A stretch of DNA of 64,000 nucleotides, taken from positions 77,155,316 to 77,219,315 of the forward strand of contig NC_068938.1 in the NCBI RefSeq assembly GCF_016801865.2, written 5' to 3'. A program made the translations under genes and the position numbers. Source of the DNA: Culex pipiens pallens (taxonomy: Eukaryota; Arthropoda; Insecta; Diptera; Culicidae). The notes below the pieces were generated by a model that was not told where the DNA came from, did not search any database, and was given only the letters and a program-made list of their open reading frames with translations. Below are positions 10,490 to 21,716 of this stretch, in pieces. Each line of letters starts with the position of its first letter. Positions within the stretch are counted from its first letter, which is position 1.

Positions 10490-11405
10490 TTAATAGTAGT
10501 GTATGCAACAAGTTGCAAAAAGAAGATTTTTTCACCAACGAGGTTCACCGAGTTGGATTAATGCGACGAGTGCTGAAAAAATCAAGTTTGGCAACGAGTA
10601 CCATGCAAGATTTTTTTTTTGCATTTCAGAAAATCACTCATTGAGTGAAATTATAAGTTCATTTATTTTGTCAATAAATCGTTTGAATCAACAAAATGTT
10701 GAAAAGTATTACTTTTCGAAACAAGTGCTGAAAAGTTCGTTTCGTTGTTTCGAAAAGTAACACTTTTCAACATTTTTTTGATTTAAACGATTTATTGACA
10801 AAATACATGAAAATTTGACATAAAATTTCAATCAGTGTGTGTTTTTTGGAATTGCAAAAAAATGTTGTATGGAACTCGTTGAAAAACTTGATTTTTTCAG
10901 CACTCTTCGTATTTATCCAACTCGGTGAACCTCGTTGGATAAATGTACGACTCGTGCTGAAAAAACATCTTTTTGCAACTTGTTGCATAAACTACTATTT
11001 TGCAATTCCGTCGTGAAACTATTTACTTTTCCTGTCATTCTTGAACGACGAAATAGCCTACTTTTCTGTACCAAAAATAACAGAATCGAACAGCAACACT
11101 TTTCAAAATAAATGCTGAAAAGTTCTACTTTTCAGCACTCAAATGGGTGCTGAAAAGTTGAACTTTTCTGCACTTGTTTCGAAAAGTAACACTTTTCAAC
11201 ATTTTTTTGATTTAAACGATTTATTGACAAAATATATGAAAATTTGACATAAAATTTCACTCAGTGAGTGTTTTTTGGAATTGCAAAAAATGTTGTATGG
11301 AACTCGTTGCAAAACTCGGTGAACCTCGTTGGATAAATGTACGAAACGTGCTGAAAAAATCCTCTTTTTGCAACTTTTTGCATAATCTTCTATTGTCTAG
11401 GGTTT
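10490..11405. mobile_element. Two adjacent foldback MITEs ('ttgcaacttgttgcat' family)
   Basis: 10503-10750 and 10767-10988 are long inverted arms. A second copy follows at about 10998-11395. The family recurs at 34370-34580, 38480-38690 and, complete with a target duplication, at 46683-47107. Each unit contains an internal hairpin in which TTTTTTCAGCAC pairs with GTGCTGAAAAAA. No ORF is present; it is non-autonomous and its superfamily is unresolved. Confidence 0.7.
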
Positions 11406-11763
11406 TTGTAATTTGCATTCCAAAAATCATAGTTTTTTTTTGCAAAAAAGCTTCCAAGTGACAAATTCAATTATAATTGTTTTATTCTAAATAGTTTACA
11501 ATCAGTTTAAATGTTTTTTTCCAGTGAAAATTTATATATCCCATGGCAGTCACGTACGTGTATCATGTACACACTTTGTAAAAACTCTTATAAGAAATGC
11601 CAAAAACACGCGACTGCCGAAGACATAATGATAAATCATGTATGTAAAAACAATCTGCTTACAACTGATCACACGTTTTATTTTTAACTATTCGAACAAA
11701 ACTTCCTTCAACTTAACAACATGGTTATTAAACATATATTTTTTTAAATGGTTATAAATACTT

Positions 11764-13145
11764 ACAGTATGTAAAAATAGTATTTACACCCCTTGGGCAC
11801 AATGCACATTTTGTGATGAAACATGTAAACAATTTAAAGTTTGACAGAAACGTTTTGTTCAGAAACTTATGCCGAACATTTTGTTGCAAAAAGCTCATGA
11901 AAAGATGATTTCTATAAAAAGATATATAACAAATACTATCACAAAAATCAAAAAAGGTGCAAAAAAAGTTTGTACACCTTTCGAAAAATTAACATAAATA
12001 AAGTTATTTATTGACAAATCACCAAAAATCCAGTCTCCCAACTCCAAATAGGCATCCTTGACAGATTAAAAAAAAATTTGGATTGAATATAAAGTTTACT
12101 AACTACTTAGTATAAAAGTTCATAAAAAACTTATCTAATCTTAATTTGGCAAACTTTAAATTCAACTAATTGTCAATATATTACCATAGAATTGCTAAAT
12201 AAACATTTTGGAGTGGGTATAACACCGTTTTGGGGGTGTTTGTATCGATAGAATAGATTTTTCGTTGGAATTTCGTACCAACCCGGAATTACGTCGTCGG
12301 AAAATCCGCCGGCATCCGAACCGGTCCACGAATTACAAGCTAGGTGGCATCGAAAAGGGCATAAAATTTCCAATCTTTTGATAACCAAACATCTAGGTTT
12401 TCTACAAAACCCACGTTTTTAAATACCTGAGCAAAAAGTAAGTTTGATTCACGAGAACAAAAATTACGAAATTTCATACATTTTTGGCAGGTTGCTCAAA
12501 CGAAACCATAATAACGTTTTTACCTACGTATTTAAAAACGTGGGTTTTACAGAAAACCTAGATGTTTGGGTATCAAAAGATCGGAAATTTTGTGCCCTTT
12601 CAGATTCCACATAAGTTGACTTGTGAATCGTGGACCGGTTCGGATGCCGGCGGATTTTCCGACGACGTAATTCCGGGTTGGTACGAAATTCCAACGAAAA
12701 ATCTATTCTATCGATACAAAGACCCCCAAAACGGTGTTATACCCACTCCAAAATGTTTGTTTAGCAATTCTATGGTAATATATTGACATTTAGTTAAATT
12801 AAAAGTTTGCAAAATTAAGTTTAGATAAGTTTTATATAGAATTTCCAGAGTTATATAAACTTTCACACTTAGTAGTTAGTAAACTTTATATTCAATCCAA
12901 ATTATTTTTTCAATCAGTCAAGGATGTCTATTTGGAGTTGAGAGAATGGTTTAATGGTGATTTGTCAATTTTTCAAAAGGTGTACAAACTTTTTTTGCAC
13001 CTTTTTTGATTTTTGTAATAGTATTTGTTATATCCATTTTTCATAGAAATCATCTTTTCATGAGCTTTTTGTAGTAAAATGTTCGGCATAAGTTTCTGAA
13101 CAAAACATAATACTAGGTTTCTGTCAAACTTTAAATTGTTTACAA
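11764..13145. mobile_element. Large foldback element with about 0.6-kb inverted arms
   Basis: The left arm (about 11764-12430) and right arm (about 12525-13145) are near-identical inverted copies; the loop is about 100 bp. A third arm copy lies at 45900-47135. Each arm contains a short open frame with a shared segment (GGFSDDVIPGWYEIPTKN) at 12388-12173 minus, 12562-12786 plus and about 46100-46200 plus. The arms are conserved at nucleotide level too, so the frame is not evidence of a protein. Confidence 0.7.
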
Positions 13146-13282
13146 CTAAAGTTTATTTCCAAAACTTTGAACAATTTCAAAATAAGTTTAGAAACTTTTA
13201 CCGTACCACAGACCTTATACAGTACTTATTCCATATTATAATCCTTTGTGACTTTTTTTTATTTGATAATTTTAATCGTTCC

Positions 13283-14008
13283 CGGGCAGACGGTAATAAC
13301 AAAATTCATGCCGTTTCAAGAACAAATATTGTTAAAATAACAGAAAGTGTTATGGAATCTTCTTGTAAAATCCATTTTTGCATAAGGGTTTAATAACAGT
13401 TTATGTTATCATAACAAAATTTGTTTTTGGTCTGATATTGGTTTAAAGCCAAAACAACTTAGGATCAACATTTTTTGTTATGGAAGAATAACTTCAACTG
13501 TTATTGGGATGATCGGATTAGTTGTTAAAATAACAAACAATAATAGCAAAGATTAGTTCGAAGAATAACGACAAATGTTATTGGTCTGTTTTTACAATAA
13601 CAATCCAATAACAAAAAAAATCATAACGACGAATAACAAATCTTGTTATAAATAACAAAACGGAATCGACGTAACACCTTATAATGTGGCCCTCTTAAAC
13701 CTTGCGGTTTCGTCAACGGATCCACAGGCGTGTATCGTTCTTTTTGCGACAAGACACCGCCTCCCGGGTCTCCTAAGTGTGAAGGTATGGGCACGGGGAG
13801 AGGGCACCGAATACCTATATTTACACTTAGAATTTTTTGCGTCCGCCCCGGGATTCGAACCGGCGACCTTTGGATTGTGAGTCCAGTGCGCGGTCCGATT
13901 GATCCACACAGGCAGACAATAATTACGTTATAAATAACATAAAATGTTATTTGTCTAGTATTTTCAAATATCAAAAAATGTGATTTCCAAGTTATTACCG
14001 TCTGCTCG
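13283..14008. mobile_element. MITE with 18-bp TIRs, host of a nested SINE
   Basis: Terminal inverted repeats CGRGCAGACGGTAATAAC lie at 13283-13300 and 13991-14008. The interior is full of ATAACAAA/TTTGTTAT words. It was later hit by a SINE (13658-13926). No transposase ORF. Confidence 0.65.
13658..13926 (-). mobile_element. tRNA-headed SINE (269 bp) inside the MITE
   Basis: On minus, the head near 13915-13850 has a tRNA-like arm ending GGTTCGAATCCCGGGG (B box). The body runs towards 13658. Flanked by the 13-bp duplication GTTATAAATAACA at 13645-13657 and 13927-13939. Confidence 0.75.
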
Positions 14009-15484
14009 AATTAAGCCCCGCTTTAGATTTTTTTCAGTTGTTTTTTTTCCGTTTTTTCACTCTTTGCCCTAAATAGGCACAATCACCGTTTTACGTTCCA
14101 TTCCACTATGAAAATGTATCACTGTTCTAGTAGTTGCTGCTGGCTGGCAAGCTGGTATCCATCAGCCTGGATGATGAACGACCGAGCCCGGAGCTGAACC
14201 TCTGCGGTCAGCAAATTGACAAACACCCGTGACGACTCTATGTGCTATGACAACGCTGAGGCTGATGGTACAGCTATTGCTATGCTAATGATGTTTTTTT
14301 TTTTTGGTTAATTTTCTTTGTGTTGGCAAAACTTGAGCCATTTTTCACGGAATTTCATCATTTCAACTCGGGACGATCTATCGGCGGACAATAAATCGGA
14401 CGCGGGCGCGGCGATGCTCTGTTATTAACTAACTCGTGATAAGATCATCACTAAACGGCGAACCCCACGAAGCCACGTTGTGCGGTTGAGTTGTGTTGTA
14501 TAGAAAAGGTGTGCAATGCCAGACGGTTGGATAGATAAAACTGCTGAAAACTGGGGTGAGATACGAGGTGCAGTCGTGCTGTGGAAAACAGCGCAGTATT
14601 GCACGTTGATTGTACACAATATTGGACAGGTGGAGGCGCGAGAAAAATGAAAATCGCAATCATCAGCAAACAGCGGATTTTGCACTGGTGGTGCATCCGA
14701 CGAGGCACATTGTTGTGAGTTCATTGCTGGGGGGAATGTTGGGTTATGCCTTAGTTTGACTTTTTTTAACGAACAAAAATAAGCTGGCCATACTTCCTTA
14801 AGTCAAACATTACAAATTGTGTACACTAACTACAAACTTTGGCAAATTCCTCATAATCAGACGATTTTTTTTGTAAGACACATTAACTTCGAAAACTTTA
14901 TTACTTTTTGAGGTAATGGAGTTACAAATTACAATTTTGCCCAACCCTCCCCCCAAATCAAATCACGCACCACGTTTTACACTCGATTAGCACGTTTGCA
15001 TTTCAGCATTCAACGGAAAAAAACCGTCATGAGTATTTTTTATACCCACTGCAGTCAGCAGCTGCCATGTTAGCCCTACATCATGCCAACGTTGGGACGA
15101 CGCCGATGACTGATTGGGAAATGCGTTTTCTCTGCTTTAGTGAGTGAGGTGGCTGGAGCGGGAGAGAAGGGTTTTCTTTTGTTGTGCTCGTGCCCATCCA
15201 AACAAAAATGCTCTGCTTTCTATCGAAGCCATCGCACAGTCATCATCATCATTGGCATAGCACAGATACATAAAATGTTGGTGGCCCAACTGAACCGTGA
15301 CTCCGGTATTTTCAGAACATGCTTTTTTGCTGCTAATAGGGTTTTTTTCCGTTTAGTTTACCCCTTTTTCTGTGTCTCTCTTTATCTCTTTTAGTACGTG
15401 TGTTTATTTGTTGTTTTTTGAGGTATTCCTGCATACCTTGACAGTCGTGGGCTCTATTTAAAAACTTAATTGGCTAAATCAGCG
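14009..15484. other. Intergenic, no gene supported
   Basis: Mixed composition. 14100-14300 and 14390-14720 are more GC-rich and look less repetitive than their surroundings, and could be UTR, enhancer or an old exon. The 99-aa minus frame at 14724-14425 has an ATG but no recognisable domain. Confidence 0.35.
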
Positions 15485-16388
15485 CACAGTGGGAAAAAAG
15501 GACCCAAAAAATTACCGCAACATGATTTCGTGCAAACCATCGATTGCTATACACCAAAAGCTTCGTTTTTGCACCAGGAACAATAATCCGATGAAAAATC
15601 GCACTGCACGGACCGGTGGCCGGAGTACAGGCCACCGGAAGATCCGGATTTTTGGAAAAAAGTGTCAGATTTATCCAATTCTGAACTGATAAGCTTTCTT
15701 CTATCATGCATAGTCACGCAAAACAATCCTAGAATCATATTATATACCATAGGACCCATCGGAACCGGTTCCACCGATCTCCGGTGGCCACATCCGGAGC
15801 CGCATTAGGAAACAGCGTAAACTAGTCATGCGACGTATCAAACTTCTTGATTTTGGACGGAGAGTATCCTTAAAATGTATTTTTACCTCCGGTGACCGGT
15901 TCCTGGGTTCTCCGGTGGCCACATCCGAAGATCATATTTGGCAAATTCCTGAAACCACTCTTGCGACATATCAAACTTCATATTTTTAAGAGAGGAGTGT
16001 ATAACTCATGTCCCCATCCAAAATCAAGAAGTTTGATACGTCGCATGACTGGTTAACACTGTTTCCAAATGCAGTTCCGGATGTGGCCACCGGAGATCGG
16101 TGGAACCGGTTCCGAAGGGTCCTATGGTATTTAATATTATTCTAGGATTGTTATGCATTACTATTCATGGTAGAAGAAAGCTTATCAGTTCACAATTGGA
16201 ATAATCTGACACTTTTTCCAAAAATCCGGATCTTCCGGTGGCCTGTACTCCGGCCATCGGTTCGTGCAGTGCGATTTTTCATCGGATTATTGTTCCTGGT
16301 GCAAAAACGAAGCTTTTGGTGTATAGCAATCGATGGTTTGCGCGAAATCATGTTTCGGTAATTTTTCGGGCCCTTTTTTCCCACTGTG
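15485..16388. mobile_element. Palindromic element with Transib-like CACAGTG ends and 5-bp TSD
   Basis: 904 bp, almost wholly a foldback: the left arm begins CACAGTGGGAAAAAAGG at 15485 and the right arm ends with its complement at 16388. It is flanked by CAGCG at 15480-15484 and 16389-16393. A 5-bp GC-rich duplication with CACWRTG-type termini is the signature of the Transib superfamily, the relatives of RAG1; the heptamer here equals the RSS heptamer. No transposase, so it must be mobilised in trans. Confidence 0.75.
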
Positions 16389-16888
16389 CAGCGTTTCCAT
16401 GACGAGGAACAGAGAGAACGAAGTTCATTCAATGAACAATGTCGTACCAAATGTGAGATGTGAATCTAATCATCACTGTTAGATGCGGTCACATGAGCAA
16501 AACACCAATTGGACCATAACGTTCACTTCAAAGTAATTTAAGGTAATTGTAATTGTAATTGATTGTTTATTTGTGACGAGAGCCTGTTAGTTTACAACTT
16601 TTTATCAGGTTAAGGTAATATTTTTAGTTGAATGATACAAATTTGGTTGATGTGTGTTATTTTAAATGAAGGCTGGTACAAATATTTTAAGAAGTTTTTG
16701 TCTCCCCCTTAAAAATCGGCTCGCAAAAAAATATTTTTTTCAACAAACTTCAAAATGTTAATGGAAATTTGAGTGCAATCAGCAGAAATCAATTTTAAAT
16801 GCATTCCCCTCGACCCCAGCCAGAACCAAGGGACAAAAACTGTGAAAACTATTTGCATTAGCCTAACGAACAAGGCTATAACAAATCT

Positions 16889-17019
16889 GGAGTTTTTTTA
16901 AAGGTCCAATAAACCAAAATTCCAGTTTTTGCTTTTTGGGTGTTTTTGAAACCACCCAAAAAGCAAAAACTGATATTTTGGTTTATTGAACCTTCTAAAA
17001 AAAAAAAAAAAAACTCCAG
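16889..17019. repeat. Short hairpin MITE
   Basis: GGAGTTTTTTTAAAGG at the left pairs with CCTTCTAAAAAAA...CTCC at the right, and the arms continue through AATAAACCAAAAT / ATTTTGGTTTATT to a GTTTTTGAAAC apex. About 131 bp, no ORF. Confidence 0.65.
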
Positions 17020-18189
17020 AAATGGCCTACCCAGAATAATGTCTTTGATATAAGATTAAAATTTCTATTATTCAAAAAAATACATTTTTTAAATCTTAAC
17101 TTGACGGCATTTTTTTCTATGGCTTAAAAGTTGCGTTTTTGTCTCAAAAAACTTTTTTTTATAAATTAATAATTTAAAAAGACGGATTGTGAGCAATTGA
17201 TTTTGTGAAAAATTTCAAATAAAAATCGGATTTCCTACAACTTTGTCGGAGACACCAATTCGATCAGATAATTCCATGAATTTACGTACCATTTTTGTAT
17301 AGACCGCTGCCAAAATTGGCTTCAAAGCCTTGTATGGGCAAACCTGGGATGGGATAAACAAAGAGCAAAAAAAAAAAAAAACAATTCGTCAGTTGTGTGC
17401 TATCTTGTGACAGCGACCATTTAGTACTTTTCGAGAAAATCGATTTTTAAAGTTCGTTGGTAAATAATTGCAAAACTATGAATGATAGAGCCAAACTTTT
17501 TGAAGCAATCGATTCGTATACTATCGCTTGACAAACGCTCCAAGTTTCAACTAATTTGGTTACACCAGTTAAAAGATACAGTAAATAATGTAAACAAAAT
17601 TCTGAAAAGCACGTGTCACAAGCGTGTTTCGAAAGTAAAATTGTACTACGTGTCACAAGTGTGCACAGAATTCCCATACAAAATAAAATAGGCTTAAACA
17701 AGGGCTTAAATCAATAGTTTAACCGACTTAATGAGTATATTTTCAAAAACAAAAGGTTGCATTGTCTTTAGAAAGTATGTGTGTACATAAATTTGTGAAA
17801 ATCAAGAAATTTTTTCCACATTTTCCAACAACATGTATGACGTGTCACAAGTGTGCACGATCATTTTGATGATAAACAAGTGTGTATCGCGATATCCGGG
17901 AAACGGAAGCGAGTTTCCAAAATCGGGTTAAAGCATCTTGTAGTGTTTGTTAAGTATAGCAAAACGTCATCATTAACTCATTTTCGACCAAAATGGTCTA
18001 TGTCACAAGTGCTAGCTGACGAATTGTCAAACTAAACTACTTTCAACATGGCCGCTTCTGTTAACCTAAAACAGTCCTTTCTTATGAGGAGAAAATGGGA
18101 AATACTGTAATTTAAGTTGAAAAAAAAAAATAAAAAAATAAAATCAATTTCCCAGGGGCGAACCAATGATTAAAAAAAATCATTTCCTG
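17020..18189. other. Intergenic repeat-like DNA with recurring TGTCACAAGTG words
   Basis: No gene seen. The word TGTCACAAG occurs at about 17607, 17650, 17843 and 18001, two of them as TGTCACAAGTGTGCAC. The rest is AT-rich and shares the 'ccgctgccaaaattgg / gtatgggca' theme of the dispersed family. Confidence 0.35.
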
Positions 18190-18360
18190 CACGCAAAAAA
18201 ATGAGTTCGCGTCAAAATAAACAGATTTCATGCCAACGGGAACCAGGAAGAAAACTGTTCAACTTTTATGGTGCAAAATTCAAAATTGAACAGTTTTCTT
18301 CCTGATTCCCGTTGGCATGAACTCTGTTTATTTTGACGCGAACTAATTTTTTTGAGTGTG
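18190..18360. repeat. 171-bp hairpin MITE
   Basis: The left arm (CACGCAAAAAAATGAGTTCG at 18190) and right arm (CGAACTAATTTTTTTGAGTGTG ending at 18360) are inverted copies through TCAAAATAAACAG and ACTGTTCAA to a short loop. Confidence 0.7.
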
Positions 18361-19913
18361 GGAAATTTGCAAAATTCCTGTAAATTCCCGAATTTCAAGT
18401 GGAAGTATACATTTTTTTAACTCTTTGGAACCAATTTTTTAAAAATGCTCTGAAAAATAATAAATGAAAAACTCCTCATGATCTTGTTCTATACAATTTA
18501 TTGTTATGTTCAAACAGAATTAATCAAATGATCAGAAAATTTGATTCTCAAAGTTTATTTGTTTGTTTGTTTGTTTATTTAATACAGTAGCGTAAGGCTT
18601 GCACCTTTTAAAATTGCCGGAGCCATTACGTTTAAAATACAATGAAAAGAAAACTTCTCTAAATTTTCAGGTTCACCACAGGATGATGTCGTCTTTCTCG
18701 TTGTCTTCTCGCCTTTTCTCGTCTCTGAGGATAATAACTTCTGAAGCATCTAAAAATACACTGTTACTGTTAGGAAATCATTTTTAAAGAAAAAATGGTG
18801 TTATAAAACAAAAACGAAAAGTTTGATTTTTGAGGAAATACTATAAAGCTATACTATTTTGATCAAGAGCTGAAACCAGTATGACTTGTTTTAGAAAAGT
18901 TATTTGTCATAAAAAAAAAACATAATTTCTGTTTTTTTATTTTTTCATTTCAACTTTAGGAGAGCAGTTCTCTCAGATTTTGGTCATTCGATTTTTTTTT
19001 TGTATTTTTTAATCCGACTGAAACTTTTTGGGTGCCTTTGGTATGCCCAAAGAAGCCATTTTGCATCATTAGTTTGTCCATATAAATTTCCATACAAATT
19101 TGGCAGCTGTCCATACAAAAATGATTTATGAAAATTCAAAAATCGGTATCTTTTGAAGGATTTTTTTGATCGATTTGGTGCCTTCGGCAAAGTTGTACTA
19201 CAATGAAAAAAAAAAAAATGATACTCGTTAAAAAATTTTTGGTAGTTTTCATTTAACTTTTTGTCACTTAAACTTGATTTGCAAAAGAAAAACACTATTT
19301 CATTTAAAAAAAATATATATGTTTTAGAGAACATCAAATACCAACTTTTCAGAAATTTCCATGTTGTGCAAAAAAATTTTGACCGAGTTATAAATTTTTT
19401 AACAAATACAGATTTAAAAAAATCGAAATATTGGTCGCAAAAAATTTTCAACTTCATTTTTCGATGTAAAATCAAATTTGCAATCAAAAAGTACTTTAGT
19501 GAAATTTTGATAAAGTACACCGTTATCAAAATTGAAATTACAAGCCATTGAATTGACATTTCAATGATAAATTGTTTATAAATGCATTTTACACCTGTCC
19601 AGATGTTTTGCAATCATTAGTTTTCAAATATTCTAGTATAGACGTAATTTTTTTTTGGTTGAAAAATAATGTTTTTGCGACACTGTACATCGGAATTTTA
19701 CAAAAATTTAAAACATTTTCAATTGATCCCAAGCATACTGAATATGATTTTCAATGCAGCAAAATGAATTCTAGTTGGTTTCAGTCGATTAGACTCTCTT
19801 TCATTACAAATTTTTAAGCTTTATTAAATTTTGTTTGCCCCTGATTGTTCTGGCAGATTTGCAAGGGGGTGACATAAATTTTGAAACGGACTGCAAAAAA
19901 ACTTTCAGTAATC
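18361..19913. other. Intergenic, old dispersed repeats
   Basis: 18361-18400 is a CCCGAATTTC remnant. 18980-19560 is a diverged copy of the 'gtccatacaaaaatg / cttcggcaaagtt' family. The 209-aa minus frame (19613-18984) is Lys/Phe-rich AT translation without domain features. No gene is supported. Confidence 0.4.
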
Positions 19914-20114
19914 GTGAAATTAAAAGTGCAACATGGACTTTCACAACTGTCATGGTAAACTTCACAGAAGCTTGACCGAAAGTTTAACTCCATGTTGCAC
20001 TTTTAATTTCTCGATTTAAACTATCGAGAAATTAAAAGTGCAACATGGAGTTAAACTTTCTGTCAAGCTTCTGTGAAGTTTACCATGACAGTTGCGAAAG
20101 TTTAACTCCATGTT
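19914..20114. repeat. Inverted repeat close upstream of AAGAB
   Basis: Blocks ATTAAAAGTGCAACATGG, AAACTTCACAGAAGCTTG and GAAAGTTTAACTCCATG occur in opposite orientations around a centre near 20020. This forms a strong hairpin ending about 200 bp before the AAGAB initiator. Confidence 0.6.
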
Positions 20115-20319
20115 ACCGGCTCACATCTCTCTTTTTAATTTCTCGATACGGCGCCTCCATCGACTTTGGAAACAATGATTTCAATTTAGTGTGTAATTAC
20201 CCTTTGAGTGATGTCGGCTCACATCCTTCTCCATCGCTCGTCGATAAAGCAGCTTGCTTGTTTTTTTTTCTCTCGTTTGTCAAGCTTTTGACGTTTCTCT
20301 CTAACCTCGCGAAAAATAT

Positions 20320-20324
20320 TCAGT
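20320..20324 (+). promoter_or_regulatory. Initiator (TCAGT) of the AAGAB gene
   Basis: Arthropod Inr consensus TCAGT, placed before a non-coding first exon that ends at a GTAAGT donor (20418). The acceptor (CTGTTTCAG) ends at 20593, so the 5' UTR intron is 176 nt and the ATG follows 24 nt into exon 2. Confidence 0.45.
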
Positions 20325-20617
20325 GTGAAGTGCCGATTTTGATTCTCGAGTGAAATTCGGTGGTGAAATACGTGAAATTCGCATCAAATCGAGCTAAATC
20401 AGGCAGATACTTGTAATGTAAGTACTCTTTACTTGGTCAATAGTAAGGGTTTGTGGTTTCGGTCCCGAATCGTGCCAAAAATCGACGACGTTGTCGCCGC
20501 CCAGAATGATGTAACTCCGGCGCTGCTGGCTCACAAACGAAAAAGAAAACACGCACGCAAAACAGATTCTAATTCCCGGTCCGCCTGTTTCAGATTGGCC
20601 ACCGCCACACGTGACAC

Positions 20618-21411
20618 ATGGACAAACCCGTGGTGCTGGTCGTGTCGGTGGACGCGTCCGTCAAGCCGGAAGATGTGATTGGCCGCGTGCGGAAGGCTCC
20701 GGCGACGGAGGGCACGGTTGTGCTTGCGGACGGACTCGCCGGCCACTGCTATCACATCCGGACCAAGTACTACGAAACCGATGTGGTGTTTTGTGGCTGG
20801 CCGGGCGGGAAAGAGCTCGGTGAAGTGCCGGAGGCCATTCTGAAACAGCTGGAAGGAATTTTGATCTACTTTGATGCTCGCGATCGGGACTTTTTGAAGC
20901 GACTGCCGGAGTACGCGGCTTTTGTTACGGAGGCGGATATTGAGTTTGGGATTTTGCTGTGCGCGGAGTTGCAGGAGGAGGTGGACCAGGGAATTACGTA
21001 CCGGGAGGCGAAGAAGTTCTGCAACGTGCTGGACGTGATCGAGCTGGATCCGCGGGTGATGGGGAGACGGTGGGGGAGGAGGACGATGGCGAGGCGGCTG
21101 GGGTGGACGAACTGGTTCAAGCGGTGCACAACTTTATCTGGTCCAACGTGGACATGCACCGGAAGGCGGGGGGAGCTGGTGGTGGGGGTGGCGCTGAAGC
21201 AGGGAAGGAGGACGAAACGACGGAAGGGGCGGGCGAGGAAGATCCGGAAGATGAACGGCGGATTGAGGAAGAGCTGATGGGATTCGAGAAGTTGCTAACC
21301 CAGGTCATGCAGTTCCGGCCGAATACGAGCTCGTGGACGAGGAACGAGCGGTTGGCGTACGCGCAGGAGTTTGCAGAGTTCTTTGACGAGCTGATAGGGG
21401 AAGAGGATTAA
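20618..21411 (+). CDS. AAGAB: Alpha- and gamma-adaptin-binding protein p34 (AAGAB), with frameshift
   Basis: Cytosolic assembly factor for the AP-1 and AP-2 clathrin adaptor complexes. The N-terminal part (frame from 20618) has the GTPase-like fold typical of p34: KYYETDVVFCGW, GILIYFDARD and FGILLCAELQEE line up with the family. The C-terminal part is in another frame, open from 20959 to 21411: VDELVQAVHNFIWSNVDMH matches the conserved VWSNV region, and FEKLLTQVMQFRP to EFAEFFDELIG matches the C-terminal helical domain. The frames switch near 21045-21065, after IELDP and before GDGETVGEEDDG. No intron fits there, so the frame change is a one-base indel (real or an assembly error). The Gly-rich run after DMHRK is a local expansion. 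Start at 20618: first ATG after the 5' UTR acceptor. Confidence 0.85.
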
Positions 21412-21716
21412 GGGGGACGGGAGAGGCGAAACGTAACGTCAGCATTCCGGGGAACAGAGAGGGAGAGCATGTGTAGTGTTTGTGGTCCTGCGGAGAACCA
21501 TATTTGATGTTATTTATTTACGAAATACTTTTTTTTACATTGATAACATGAAGATACTTAGAGTGTAACATTATATCGAAAACATATTTAACGATTGATT
21601 TGCGTGTTGATTTAAGAATCTACCATTGTAACTCATTTTTATAGATGATTATTAAAGTATTATAGCATAGCGAAAGCATTGTTTTAATGTGACCAAATAA
21701 CCAATCCATTTCCAGC

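Noticed and set aside
18984..19613. 209-aa minus ORF
   Set aside because: Lys/Phe/Ile-rich translation of AT-rich repeat DNA with no recognisable domain; overlaps a dispersed repeat family.
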